Positions 46,140 through 57,609 of a stretch of DNA of 64,000 bases are shown one piece after another. The DNA comes from Styela clava (taxonomy: Eukaryota; Chordata; Ascidiacea; Stolidobranchia; Styelidae). How positions within the stretch are numbered: position 1 is the first letter of the stretch; the number at the start of each line of letters is the position of its first letter. Made by a program: the position numbers and the translations under genes. The stretch lies in the NCBI RefSeq assembly GCF_964204865.1, contig NC_135260.1:992001-1056000 (forward strand), written 5' to 3'. The notes under the pieces were generated by a model that saw nothing but the letters and a program-made list of their open reading frames with translations, did no database searches and was not told the DNA's origin.

Positions 46140-47242
46140 ATAGGCCAAGAAATAATTCAAGTATTTTAACATTACCGTATGTACTACAGTACTAACAGAC
46201 TAGTCAAGGTTGTAGTGCAGAAGCAGGAAAACAAAGAGGGTGTACGGATTTTTTCGACCACATTATTGTTTCTGTTATGATTTGGTTTTACATTCCAGCA
46301 TTCGCTTGCATTTTGTTTTTTTGTGTTGTTCTGTTTTATGTCAGAATACCGAAATAATATGATTGATTGTTCAAAATAAATAATACACATATGGATTTAT
46401 AGTAGAATTGGTTACTTAGGGTTGGGGGCACACCTCACTTAACTGAAAAAATGATCCCTTTGAATACATTCAGTATTATTCTCGTTAATGTGAATTTTAT
46501 GCAAGTTTGTGAACAAATAGGCCTGAAAAAATGGAGGCAAAATGTCAACTCTTCTTCTTTATCTCTGCATGATTTTTTTCAAAATATGAAAAATAACTCA
46601 TGTTTGCTAAATACGTACAGAAGATACATGAACTGCAGCTTGCAAAGTTGCAGCAATTACAGTAGGGCACACTATCCAAATTTCGAGAATGTCCCTTATT
46701 TGGTTCAATAAAACAAACACTCCATGTGTCTCACAAACGAGGGCGTCTGGCACAACGGCAGATGCGTCATATCGCGCCATGCTTGTCTCGATAATAGTTT
46801 AAATCAACTGAAAACTTCAGCTTTTACTCCACCATTGGCTGATTAGCCGATGCAGGGGGGATAAACAAGTGAGTTGATGATCTGAGAAACTTATATTGCT
46901 ATGACATTTTTTTCCTCGGTGGTTTAGCGGAAAATGCGTTATTACAAAACGATCGTGAAATAAAAAGAAACGTTGCATTCAAAGTCGAGAAACGATCGAA
47001 ATTTAATACTCGAAATTTCGCAATTTGCGTAGCCCTGTTCTAACAAATTCTAACCTCTCATAAACAGAATCAAAGAAATGGCATCAGAATATTAGTGACA
47101 ATACCAAGCTTTTTATCAATTTATTCAGAATATTTTTATTCATTCCAGAATTTACCTAACAGATTGTTTATAATTCTGTAAGTTGTTAAATTTGGCAGAT
47201 GCTTGGCAACGACCATGGCAAATTCACTTTAAATACATCATA
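46140..47242. other. SAMD8 upstream region
   Basis: This region holds the presumed promoter and 5' UTR of SAMD8. I see no clear TATA box or initiator and no convincing open frame. Trans-splicing, known in ascidians, could make the transcript start hard to recognise from sequence. Confidence 0.4.
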
Positions 47243-50200
47243 ATGGAATTACCTAATGACATCACAATATGGACTTGCTCTCAAGTGGAGATCTGGCTGA
47301 AGAATGTCGGCTTCGAAAAGTTTGTGGAGTTGGTTTGTAACGAACATGAGGTCGATGGGAACTCGCTGCTGACTTTGACTGAAAATGTAAGTTATGTTTT
47401 TGATTTCTCTGCAGCTGATGGGTCAATCGATTTCAATTTTTTAGGATCTTTTTTGAGTAGTATGTGAACCAAAATGGTGGACACGGAACGTAGTATGTGT
47501 ATCAGTTTAGGGTGAAGCTATAATTCCAGGCACAAATACTATGGGAGTTGTTTGGCTAGTCCCCGAACTTGTAATAGAACTAAAATAAGGAAAACTTGAA
47601 TAAAAATAAGGCCTAACTCTAACCTGGTATACATATTACGTTCCGGTTAGGCCAAATTTTTCTGGTTGATAAAATTCTTGGGCACACCTTCATATGACAT
47701 GTTGGTCATATTAGCTGTTTGACCTTCGTTTCGAATATTTGAGTATTTCTCTCTTGTGAATATGATACTTAAAGTTATTATCGGGGTTGCTGTTGTGGAA
47801 TGAATGCTTTCTATGCAAACAACAGTACAAATGATTTCAAATTTGCAGTAGGCCTATTCCGGTATGTAGAAGCCGTTAAAACTTGGAGGCTATTAGGTTC
47901 TTCAATTTATTTCCATATTTTCTTTAAACCTTACGGGCCTCACAATATTTAATGCAGATTTTGCCATTTTTGTGATTTGCGTGGATACCTTCATATGATA
48001 TTCGATACAATTTTTTTCATATCTTTCACTCCATATAAAGCTTTGTTTAATCGGCCACTGCCTACCCATATATATCACCCGAATGATGATTTCTGCAGGA
48101 TTTACGCTCACCACCGCTCCAACTCCGGAAGCTTGGTGATATAAAGAAACTTGGTGCCTGTTTGAAAGAGTTGAGAGTGAAGCATGCGGCTACATTGAGA
48201 GAGAAAGCTTGTAAGTATAGCTAGTCTTAGTTTGTCTTAGAAAAGTTGAGTTGACTTTTTATGTAAATGTTTGCTTAAATGAAGGTCTCAAGCCTCTAAT
48301 TAAAACGGAAAGACTGCTGATAGAAGATTTTGATGAGCTATCACCTATATAGGAGTTTTTTATTCAAGTTTACTTAAAGAAAACATTTAATAACCAAACT
48401 AAATGAAGGAGAACTGATAGAAAAATCAAAAGCAAAGATGAAGCTATAGTTTTTTGTACCTATCGAATAAATTCTTGAGCCCTCAAATGATGGAGCAATG
48501 ATTGCATGTATTCACTGTTGAGCTCTATATATTGTTGATTGAAGCAAATCCTAAAGTCCTAGAATTGTGAACGAACATTGATGCGCGGTTTCCTCAAAGC
48601 AAGATCCCAAGTCCCAACTAAAATGAGACTGGATGTAATATATATTAAAATATATTGTAAATTAATTAAATTTGATATTGTCAATTCCTGATTTTAAAAA
48701 TAATTTGAAGTAGTTTTATTCAAAAATATATTGTTTATAGCATTTGGCATTTGATAGTCAGACAAAAAATCAACCAAATTCTAGAAAGAACTAAGGTTAC
48801 TTAGGATTTTGAAAGTTTGCTGAAAATATCATGACATTTGAATTCTGGCATTCAGAATTGGAAATAATTTCCATTCAACTCCTGACTTCACAAAAATGAA
48901 AATCAATCAAAGTAGTATTTATCTTAACTATTTTCATGAATTTACAATCATTTTTACAAAAAAAAATTTGGTTTGACCTTCTCAAATAGCAAAAAATAGC
49001 AAATTTCTGACGCCCTGAAAGAAAACGTTAAAAGGCCTATGGTGTGAATGACTGAGATTGTGCAACAGGGGGTGCATTGTTCTAACTATTGGTTAAATGC
49101 TGGCCATCACAGGTCTGATTACCATTCGTGTGTTCGTAAGTTCAAATCCTTTTGGGGATAATCATGTGCAAGTAGATTGCTGGACTCCTGACCGCCGTAG
49201 CGTATTTTACATACCCTCTGGTCGGCGACGGCTTCTTCCGCCATCAGGTCCATGCACCTGGAACCCACGTGGCTAACTAATCTTATACCTGACATGAACT
49301 GATAGCTGGAGCAGAGACCCTGGTACGCCATATAATTAAGCCGTCTTTCCCAATTTCCTCCCAATATGCGAACACACATGCTCATTGATTATTTTGTAAT
49401 TTTCAAGGTCTCCAAAGATTTGATAACTACGACCCACTGTCTGTAAACTCATCAACTTATATGAGGAGGCGAGTTTATCGTCATACTAACGGTTCTGCAA
49501 AGATCAGCCAATCATTGTACTCGGATGAGTCGTGCATGAGTGATTCCACAGATATTGATGATCAGGATATCTCACACAGCAGTGGCAGAGTTCGAGTTTT
49601 CAATCCAGAGTATGGCAAAACTTTGGTAAGTGTAATAGTATGCAGAGGTTTTCTTACAACGCTTGCTGATGCCTTTGCTTATGACAAGGGTCTATTTCAT
49701 CTGAGCTATTGAAAGGTGATAAATACATTGATATGATAAGGATTTAATTATTATGTCGGGAGATAAAATCTGATAAGGTGACTTTGTCCTAAGAAAAATT
49801 TCAATCCAGAACTATGACTTCCTCCAATCTGTGGTTGATGCCCTTCAAAATATTCATTATTTCATGATTTTATATTTATATATTCAGATTAGCTGAGTTG
49901 TTTGTTTCAACTTTACTGAATTTTCCCACTTTAAACTAATTGAATATACAATGACTTCTATACGTTCTTAGGATGTAGCCTATATGATATTTAAAAATAA
50001 ATTCAGGATTATAGATTATTTTTGGCACAGCAGTGTGGCTCATCTATTAAGCGTTAGGAATAGGCTCGCCACCAAACCTCTAATTACTCTGCGTGGGTTC
50101 GCAGGTTCAAATCCCATGCAGGGATAGTTATGTGCGAGAGGATTGCTGGACTCCTCGTCGACGTAGGATGGTTCACACCGGTGGCTTCTTCTGCCATCAA

Positions 50201-53200
50201 GTCTATGCTTCTGAAAACAAAATTAACTAATCCCATACCAGACATGGAATGGTAACCGGACAAGAGGCCGTGGTTCGTCATATGGTTAAGCTGTCTTATC
50301 GGCTTTCTTCTCCCCTAGGATTATTATGTAAATCCTATTTGGTTTTAGTCATCCCTGGATAAACTCTTGAATGTAAGAAATTTGAAAATTCGAAACTTTA
50401 TATTCTTAAATTTACAGCATATTTGTTTTATTCGAGTTTTCACTCGAACTTTTTCATCATTTTATTTTTATGTTGTATTTCAGATTAGCTTTCTCTACAA
50501 TCTCTTAGCAATGTTTGTGACATCATACACAATGGTGGTCGTGCATGATCGAGTACCAGACAAACAGAAGCACCCGCCGCTGCCAGATATATTTCTTGAT
50601 AACGTGCCATTAATTCCTTACGCCTTCAAACTGTCGGAACTCTGCGGCCTAATCTTAATGTCAATGTGGTTTTGCATCCTGTTCTTTCATAAGCATCGGT
50701 GAGTGTTTGCTTTTTTTAGTATTTAGGATATGATCCCCATATTGGACCTTTTCCAGTTAGCAATACTTGTTGGGACCAAAATCTTTTTCAGCAATTAATC
50801 CACTTAATTTTCTGATTCACCTATGTAGTTGTCAACATCGTTACATCCAGCGAATAGCATATTCTGGCAGTGCCGCCACATTTAATATTTTTCGCTAATG
50901 ATTTGGTTTCTGCAAGACTTACTGCTTGTTCTATGCTTTTGTGCTTGTGGGTGTAATGCAAGGATGCTGTAGTAAGAGTAAAGATAATTAATATTTTTAT
51001 TCAGATTCATCTTAATACGTAGAATGTACAGCATCAGTAGTTCAGTATTTCTTCTTCGATGCATAACTATGTTTGTGACATCACTGTCAGTGCCTGGAGA
51101 TCATCTTCAATGCCAAGCCGGTAATTTTCCTTTTATGGGATTCATTTTTTCACTCAGAACAAGGATCTACCACAGTAATACAGAAAACCTGAAGGCGTCA
51201 TAGCAGAGGTCAAAATCATGAATTGATCGTAATTGGAAGTTTTGGTTTTTAAGGGTTAATTAAGGTCAAGATTTTAGACTCAATAAGCATTAAGTTTTTA
51301 AGCATTCTTGGTAGACAGATAGGCCTTGTTGTAAAAATTTGGTTTTTCGTACAGTTCAGCCTTACACGCTTTTCTTCAGGATATATGAAAACCCTGATTA
51401 AGTCATCTCATTGGCTTTCCTCTTAATAGAATAAATATGAAAATCATATTCCATGATAAAACTGCCTTTTTCCTTTCCTTTAGAGATAAATATAAAGTTC
51501 CTAAAGTGATTCCGTTGAAATGGGAAATCCCCCATCTATCTGCTGGTTCTGGGTCTTTAATTAATATAACATCTCCTATATAATCTTTGATAAGTGGTGT
51601 TAGTTAGATATTTCATATGGTACTCTCCGTCAACATCAGTAGTTTGAAAACTCTAGAATTCAAACTTTTCGAATTAGATATTAGAACCTCAAATGTCGCT
51701 GCTCAATAACCAGCTTTGGTTCCTCACGACTTCCCTTCCCCAGTAAAACTGTGTAAATTATCACTTTTTCGTAATTTGTGCTTGTGATATTTTTTTACTG
51801 GTTGGAGAAGATAAACTTGACTTTTGTTGTTGCAGCTCACTATCGAACAACAGAACAAAGAATAAAGCGAGCTTTAGAGATATTTGCCGGGGGAGGAATG
51901 TCATTGACAGGCGTCCATACCTGCGGAGATTACATGTTTAGTGGGCATACGATAGTACTGACTTTGGTGAATCATTTGATCACTGAATGTGAGTATTTTA
52001 ATGTGGTTTCTTTGTATGAGACTGTTTTCTGCTACCTAAGAGGTGTCAGGACTTTGAAGTCTGGGAAGCTTTAACTCCTGGTTCGACCTTAGGTTGAAGA
52101 AAGTGAATGGTCAATTAATGGCACATATTTAGCCGCTATGCTTTTGAAGTAGCAAAATTATTCTTGTTTGCGATATTACCAACTGAACTCTTTCATTTCA
52201 ATGATGATATTAAACATCAAAATATTATACAGAAGCTCAAAAGCAATAAATTCACCAAGCGCCCTTATTAACAGCCTGTTTAAAAAGGCCTTCACACTCT
52301 TAAAGAAGTGGTTCTCAAACGGTGGGGCGCGCCCCAAAAGGGGGGCATAAACAACTTTTTGAGGGGGCGTGAAATTAATAGAAAATATTCGTTAGATCTT
52401 GCCCGCCTTGTTTTGAATATTTACATTTCAATTAACCCATTAATTAACGTATTTTCAACTTGTTTTTTGAATAAAACATGCTTTTCACCCTACTATCTGC
52501 TATTTGTAGCTTATTGTTGGCTAATCATTTTTGAGGGGAAGCTCGAGACTTAACAAATTCTAAAAAGGGGCAACTTGAAAAGTCTGAGAACCACAGCTCT
52601 GAAGTATTTGTTATCAAATTTGTATCCAAATTTTGAACTAATTTTCTCTCATAGTCGGAGCCGATTTAAATTGCTTGCTTGCGTCAATGTTCGATTTATC
52701 AAAGTAACCTCTTGATGTTTTGCAGATACCCCAGCAAGATGGTATTCTCTTCACATTGCGTCCTGGGTTTTCAACTTGTTCGGTGCCTTCTTCATTCTGG
52801 CTGCTCATGAACATTATTCCATTGATATGTGAGTAGAAAGCTCGCTTTAATGAAAAAGCTCTCGGCATATCAGTATCTAAAAGTGGCATAGCCAGGAATA
52901 TGCAAAAGGGGGGGTGGGGTAGGGGGTTCCAAACTTTTTAATTCCCAAGTTATACCGGGAAATGTGGGCTTTGAGAAGTTTTGAGGGTTAAAAGAAGTTT
53001 TGAACTATGAAAAATTGATATGTATGATTGTTGTTATGACTAGGATGAGAAAAGTTTTAAAGACTTTCTCATAGATTGCAACTCCCCTGTCAGCACGCTA
53101 CTGAAGGTAATGCAAATATCTAAAAACTTCCCACTTTTGACACTTCAATATTTGTGCTACAAATTTTGACCTGTCTGAGTTAGCAACAGTATTTGTCCCG

Positions 53201-55421
53201 ATTATGGCAGCTTTAATCTTTTACCTGTATCTTTTAACATTATTGCTTCCCCGGCGGCCAGTTGAGTCAATGTTTAGCTTGTGATCTGGTCAATAAATGT
53301 TAAATTTATCTTTCTTCCAGTTGTGCTAAGCATTAGGGATATGATTGTCATCGCACCTCCCATTTCCCTGTGCGGGTCCGCCGGCTTGAATCCTGTAATA
53401 AGTGTAATAATAAATGCAAGAGGATTGTTGGACTCCTCATTGCCATAGGGTGGTTCATGAAACTGCTGGTTGGTTACAGCTTCCTCCATCAAGTCCATAC
53501 ATCCGAAACAATCAGGTCAATTATTTCCATACCCATCCCGAACTGGTAACCAAATGAGAGGCCTTGGCTCGTCATACAATTCGGCTTGTATTATTGGCCT
53601 TCCCTCGTAATAAAATATACAAAATCCCATTTACTCAGAAATTGTTGCAAATTATTCACAATATGATATTCGCTATGACGTCATCAAAATTATTGCCACT
53701 GGGTGGCGCTACGTGTCCATATATTTGAGCATAGCTCTCTTGTTTGTTTTTGTTTTTTACTGGTTGGAAAAAATAAACTTGACTTGACTTGACTTGATTA
53801 TCGGCTCACATGTAGATTAAGCCATCTTAATAGCATTTCCCTCCCCCGAAAAATTTATATCAATTTGTCCTGTTCTTTATTTCAGTGTAATTGCCTTCTA
53901 CATAACATCAAGAGTCTTCTTATATTATCATATGTTGGCGAATACCAGAAGCTACCAGCATAGCAAAAGGATTAGGGTGAGTTGTCTCAGTATAGGTCAT
54001 TTTCAAAACTTTTTACTTTATAACCAAAGTGTTAAAATTCTACTCATGGTTCTTTGGAAGTGTGTGCTACAGTGTTCACTCTAAGGAAATCATGAGTGCG
54101 GAGGTTCCTCGCAAGTCCAAAATAAAGTGCGAAGGTGCCCTGGCTGATTTTAACAAATTAGGTGCGCTAACTTTAATTTCAACTCTGTTAAATATAGCAG
54201 ATACTCGTTGTGCCCGGTAGAAAAAAGGTATAATAGAGCTGTCTAAATGTGGCAACAAGGCGGTAATACAATACGGCATTATCTAGTGCGGTGGTTCCCA
54301 AACTAGGGTCCGCTGACCTTTTGGGATCCGTGAAGCTATTTCGGAAGGTCCGCCAAACAAATCTGTAATATGGCTAATAGCTTGATAATATAAAAATTAA
54401 GTGCTAACTGTAGCCTTTGAACCTGAGTATGGATTTAGAGTCTGGTGTGTTTTTACTGATATTGGAGTCATATTTTTAAATCCCCCAGGTCTGGTTTTCC
54501 GTGACATTCGGGCCACAACAGTCGTACTAACACACTCCCTGAAGCCACTTTTCATAGCGATAATCGTAGTCAAAATTTCATACAAAAACTGCATTATCAA
54601 TGGCCTTTTATTAATAACAAAGACTTGCATGCGGCATACTTTTTGTGGCCTTATCGGACACAGGAGCTGGAATGAATGAATTACATTCTGTAGGATTTCA
54701 TTGGTGGTAATTAATCGATAGTTGATGCCAAGACTGCGGAATCAGACATTGTGTTTTTATTGATATTGAATTCGAAGTCCTATTTTCAAACTCCTGGGAA
54801 GTCAAAAAAAAAATTTTAAATTTCCTTGCGGAGGTCGAATTACAATGACCAGGATTGCTGGTCATCCGTTGGTCTCATGTCTCATTAAACACGGTAAATT
54901 CTGCTAGAAATCTCTAATAAATGATGTCAGTTAGGTAATTTGCACAATTCATATGGCACTCACCATTAAAAACATTCATCAAAAACGTCATTTTGAAACT
55001 CTAAAATTCCCTATCTGTTAAATAAGACATTAGAACCTTGGGTGTCGCTGCACGATAACCAGCTCTGGTTCCCGTGCAACTTCTCTTCCCCAGTAAAACA
55101 GTAAACTTTCTCATCTTTCTTTCCATCACTTTCTCGTAAATTGTGTACGATTTCTTTTACTGTTTGGGAAAAATAAACTTGATTTGACTTATGCTTATAT
55201 CTCTCTTAATAAACTAATCAACTTCCTCTATTTTTTATGCAACCACTAATTTTTTTCATATATTTTTACAGATTTGGTTTCCTTTATTTTCCTACTTCGA
55301 ATGCAATGTTCCAGGCAAAGTACCCAACGAATATGAGTGGCCGCTTTCAGTGCAAAAAATCAGGAATTTATTTGTGAAAATTGCAAAACATAGCAAGAAT
55401 ACAAAAGTCTCTCTGAACTAA
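47243..55421 (+). CDS. SAMD8: SAMD8 / SMSr: SAM-domain ceramide phosphoethanolamine synthase
   Basis: Nine coding exons join in phase without a stop: 47243-47386, 48099-48210, 49408-49625, 50484-50698, 51005-51120, 51836-51988, 52726-52828, 53886-53976 and 55272-55421, giving 433 aa (vertebrate SAMD8 is about 415). Exons 1-2 encode an N-terminal SAM domain ([20 protein letters not shown], then [18 protein letters not shown]). Exon 3 is a charged linker. Exons 4-9 encode the six-helix transferase: [36 protein letters not shown], the active-site D3 box [10 protein letters not shown] and the D4 box AAHEHYSID (His-His-Asp triad), then ANTRSYQ and [12 protein letters not shown]. In vertebrates this ER protein makes trace ceramide phosphoethanolamine and restrains ER ceramide. 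Glu before the second catalytic His (HEH, where SMS1/2 have HDH) agrees with SMSr. Start chosen: the in-frame ATG just before the SAM domain. An upstream ATG (47,183) is possible. Confidence 0.95.
47436..47650. mobile_element. Foldback MITE in SAMD8 intron 1
   Basis: GAACCAAAATGGTGGACACG, GGAACGTAGTATGTGTATCA and GGCCTAACTCTAACCTGGTA match the array MITE. The copy is degenerate: the left core reads GTTTAGGGTGAAGC, and the right outer arm is shortened after TACGTTCCGG. It starts about 50 bases after the exon 1 donor. Confidence 0.75.
49070..49370 (+). mobile_element. tRNA-derived SINE copy in SAMD8 intron 2
   Basis: Its B-box region GTAAGTTCAAATCC is followed by TTTTGGGGATAATCATGTGC, AGATTGCTGGACTCC, CATCAGGTCCATGC, GGCTAACTAATC and GAGACCCTGGTACGCCATAT. 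It ends about 40 bases before the exon 3 acceptor at 49,407. Diverged from the copy at 50,025. Confidence 0.75.
50025..50345 (+). mobile_element. tRNA-derived SINE, best-preserved copy
   Basis: The A-box-like TGGCTCATCTATTAAGCG, then GCAGGTTCAAATCCC as B box, give a tRNA-like head. The body has ATGCAGGGATAGTTATGTGC, ATTGCTGGACTCC, AAGTCTATGCTTCTGAAAAC and ACCAGACATGGAATGGTAAC. The tail has GGCCGTGGTTCGTCATATGG and TAAATCCTATTT. It lies in SAMD8 intron 3. Family members are at 20.4, 22.4, 49.1 and 53.3 kb, and bare tails at 56.1-58.9 kb. Confidence 0.85.
51578..51829 (+). repeat. Dispersed repeat with AAACTTGAC tail, next to the exon 6 acceptor
   Basis: AACATCAGTAGTTTGAAAAC, TTAGAACCTCAAATGTCGCT and CCAGCTTTGGTTCC, ending in TACTGGTTGGAGAAGATAAA and CTTGAC, match the repeat at 54,900-55,190. 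Its last bases lie only a few bases before the TGTTGTTGCAG acceptor of SAMD8 exon 6 (51,836). A 3' end of TTGAC repeats is typical of L2/CR1-mobilised elements. Confidence 0.65.
52304..52600. mobile_element. hAT-like MITE in SAMD8 intron 6
   Basis: GTGGTTCTCAAACGGTGGGG on the left and GTCTGAGAACCAC on the right form the hAT-type inverted ends. The interior has GCGCGCCCCAAAAGGGGGGC. The flanks do not show a clear 8-bp duplication, so the copy is old. Confidence 0.65.
53315..53640 (+). mobile_element. tRNA-derived SINE copy in SAMD8 intron 7
   Basis: GTGCTAAGCATTAGGGATAT corresponds to the A-box region and GGCTTGAATCC to the B box. GAGGATTGTTGGACTCCTC, CCATCAAGTCCATAC, GAACTGGTAACC and AGGCCTTGGCTCGTCATAC are family body motifs. 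It ends in ATATACAAAATCCC. Confidence 0.8.
53665..53797 (+). repeat. Dispersed repeat with CRE and (TTGAC)n tail
   Basis: GCTATGACGTCATC, GTGTCCATATATTTGAGC and ATAGCTCTCTTGTTTG are followed by TTTACTGGTTGGAAAAAATA and AACTTGACTTGACTTGACTT. The tail is shared with the repeats at 51.6 and 54.9 kb. The upstream part is shared, inverted, with 26,730-26,895. Confidence 0.65.
54283..54360. repeat. hAT end remnant
   Basis: GCGGTGGTTCCCAAACTAGG and GTCCGCTGACC are the typical left end of hAT MITEs, also seen at 15,705-15,760. No matching right end is recognised. Confidence 0.45.
54900..55190 (+). repeat. Dispersed repeat with AAACTTGATTTGAC tail in SAMD8 intron 8
   Basis: This is the second copy of the family at 51,578-51,829, with GACATTAGAACCTTGGGTGT, CCAGCTCTGGTTCCC and TTTTACTGTTTGGGAAAAAT at the end. 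It ends 80 bases before the exon 9 acceptor. Confidence 0.65.
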
Positions 55422-56980
55422 CTTACAATCGTTGGATCGGTAGTAGCAAATGAGCATTTACAACTGATTCATAGATATATTTACAGGGAGCTTTTAAAGC
55501 CTTTACTTTTTTAAATTGCAAGCACATTTATCAATACCATATATAGTTTGTTGATCCCTGCAGGTGTGAAGAAATAAAACACTAAAAAAAAAAATCTGGC
55601 TAGAATATTGAGAACTGACTTGATAACAACATTGATATTGTAACAGGGCTTTATGAACATCCTGAATATCAAAGCGATGTGGTTGCTCGTACATTTGCCA
55701 TTTTTAGATTAAAATGATCTTTCTTATGGACGTATCACGTATTCTTCAAATTCATGTACAAGCTAAGTCTGAGTATGCTCAGTGTTCCAAAGATATGTGA
55801 ATACCTTCAGAGCCAGTGCAGTAAACTCTTGACCTTGGAAGTAACTTAAAATATTTTCATTTGAAATTTTGCTATTTTGAGTGTTCAAAAACTGGTGGTC
55901 GAAAAAAAAAAAACTTTGTTCTGGTAAAAACAGGGTAACCCCCCTCCCTCTTCAAAAATCAGAAATTTTGTCTAACACTTGGAATTTTTATTTGTGTTGA
56001 AATGTTCAAATTACATGATTTTGGCTCAAAGCACCCTTCTCAGAGCCGAATTGCACCTTCTTAAACTCTAGCTAGTTCTTTCACGTTCGCTTTAGTGATT
56101 CCTGACCAGTCTATGATTACAGAACAATTAACTGGTTAACTATTCTGATACCAGATATGTTACTGGTAATCAGACAAGAGGACCTGGTTTGCCATTTGAT
56201 TAATACGGCTTACCGGCTCGTCACACTCGGGATAAATACAAAATTTGTTATCTTATGATCGAATTTCCTCTCCCCCAAGATAATTGTCGAAATCATGTCC
56301 TTTGATATCAGAAATTGTTGCAATTTTTTTCAGTCTATATTATGCTTGTGTGTTTCACCACTATGATTAGCAGTATTCACTCCTTAATTTTTATTGTTGC
56401 TAGTCCTTGTTTCCGGTAAATTATTTCCATATCCGACTTGGACTGGTAACCGGACGAGGTGCCAGGGTTCACCAAATGATCGAACTGTCTTATTGGACTG
56501 GTAACCAGCGGAGAGGATGTTTTTTTCACCACTAATTCATTCGTCTGATTTTTTTTCACTCTCCTGAGATAAGCATAAATAATTCTATTTTATTGTTGCA
56601 ATTTATTTTATGTCCATATAATGCTGTTGATTATTTTGTCACTATGAATTAACATTATCTTATTGCACTGTTTTATTTTTTATTGTTCGCTGATGCATGA
56701 CTGGTCAGAATACTTTAATTCTAATAACTAAAGGCTGTTGCTACAATTATGCGGTTATCGGATTTTGTTCAGACCTTTTCTAGCTATACTATTAGCATTA
56801 TTTTTTGCGCTGGTTTTTGCAACATTCTATTGAATTTCATGTTTACTAGAAGTTCAACGTTCAAAAAATCCGAGTGCCTAGAAATATTCAATGGTTCTGG
56901 AATAACAGCACCATACTGAGATTGTTATACCAGCTTACTCCAATATTATCTTAATGCCTGGTTTCCTATATGATTAACTA
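55422..56980. other. SAMD8 3' UTR side and repeat-rich intergenic DNA
   Basis: The SAMD8 stop at 55,421 is followed by an AATAAA at about 55,574, a plausible polyadenylation signal. SINE tails (GGTAATCAGACAAGAGG, CATTTGATTAATACGGC) lie at 56,100-56,255 and a short one at 56,395-56,500. No gene is seen. Confidence 0.5.
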
Positions 56981-57607
56981 CCGTATTTATTCGATTATAA
57001 CGCGCAAAATTTTGAACTGAATTTTAGGCAAAAATCAATGCTGCGCGATATACACGAGGTCTGAGAAATGCGGTATTGAAAATGTGGTTTTAAACATCTG
57101 AAACGTGCGTGCGCTCGCGCATGCACATTCCAATGCAGGACGATTTCGTGCAAGCACACGCACATGCGACAGCTCAGCGTGCGTTTGACATTCGTGCAAG
57201 CGTTCGATTTCGTGCAAGCACACGCACATGCGACAGCTCAGCATGCGTTTGACATTCCCGCTGCGTTGAGAATATTTATTTGCCATTATCGTACTGTACT
57301 GTAGATACCCATTATATATTACCCATTATCTATTATGGCAAGACAAAAACGTTCTGCACTGATTTAAACATAACCCAAACAGAAATCGAACAGTTGTTTG
57401 GTGAATCAGAGACTGAATCCGATTTTGAAGAGTTTTGAATTACTGTGTGCTTTTAATAAATTTTTGTTCATGCTGTGAGTTGTTACCTTATGTGCTTACC
57501 AGTAGTTAGTAGAGAAAAAATAAAAAAAAGAATTTTATACCAATTTTCATTCAAAATTTAAAGGTGCGCGTTATACACGAATGCGCGTTATAATTGAATA
57601 AATACGG
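56981..57607. mobile_element. Pogo/Tigger-like non-autonomous element, 627 bp
   Basis: The ends CCGTATTTATTCGATTATAA and, inverted, CCGTATTTATTCAATTATAA match through CGCGC (24 of 25) and are flanked by TA on both sides, the target of Tc1/mariner elements. Inside, a short frame near 57,390-57,440 ends EIEQLFGESETESDFEEF-stop, an acidic tail like that of Tigger-type transposases. A 64-bp unit (CGATTTCGTGCAAGCACACG onwards) is tandemly duplicated at 57,141-57,257. Confidence 0.9.
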
Positions 57608-57609
57608 TA

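Noticed and set aside
47183-47242. Upstream ATG of SAMD8 (adds about 20 residues)
   Set aside because: The extension is in frame, but the ATG at 47,243 lies immediately before the SAM domain. I kept the shorter start, though the longer one cannot be excluded.
50025-50110. A tRNA gene suggested by A and B box motifs
   Set aside because: The arms do not fold into a convincing cloverleaf with an anticodon, and the same head with a 250-base body recurs, so it is a tRNA-derived SINE.
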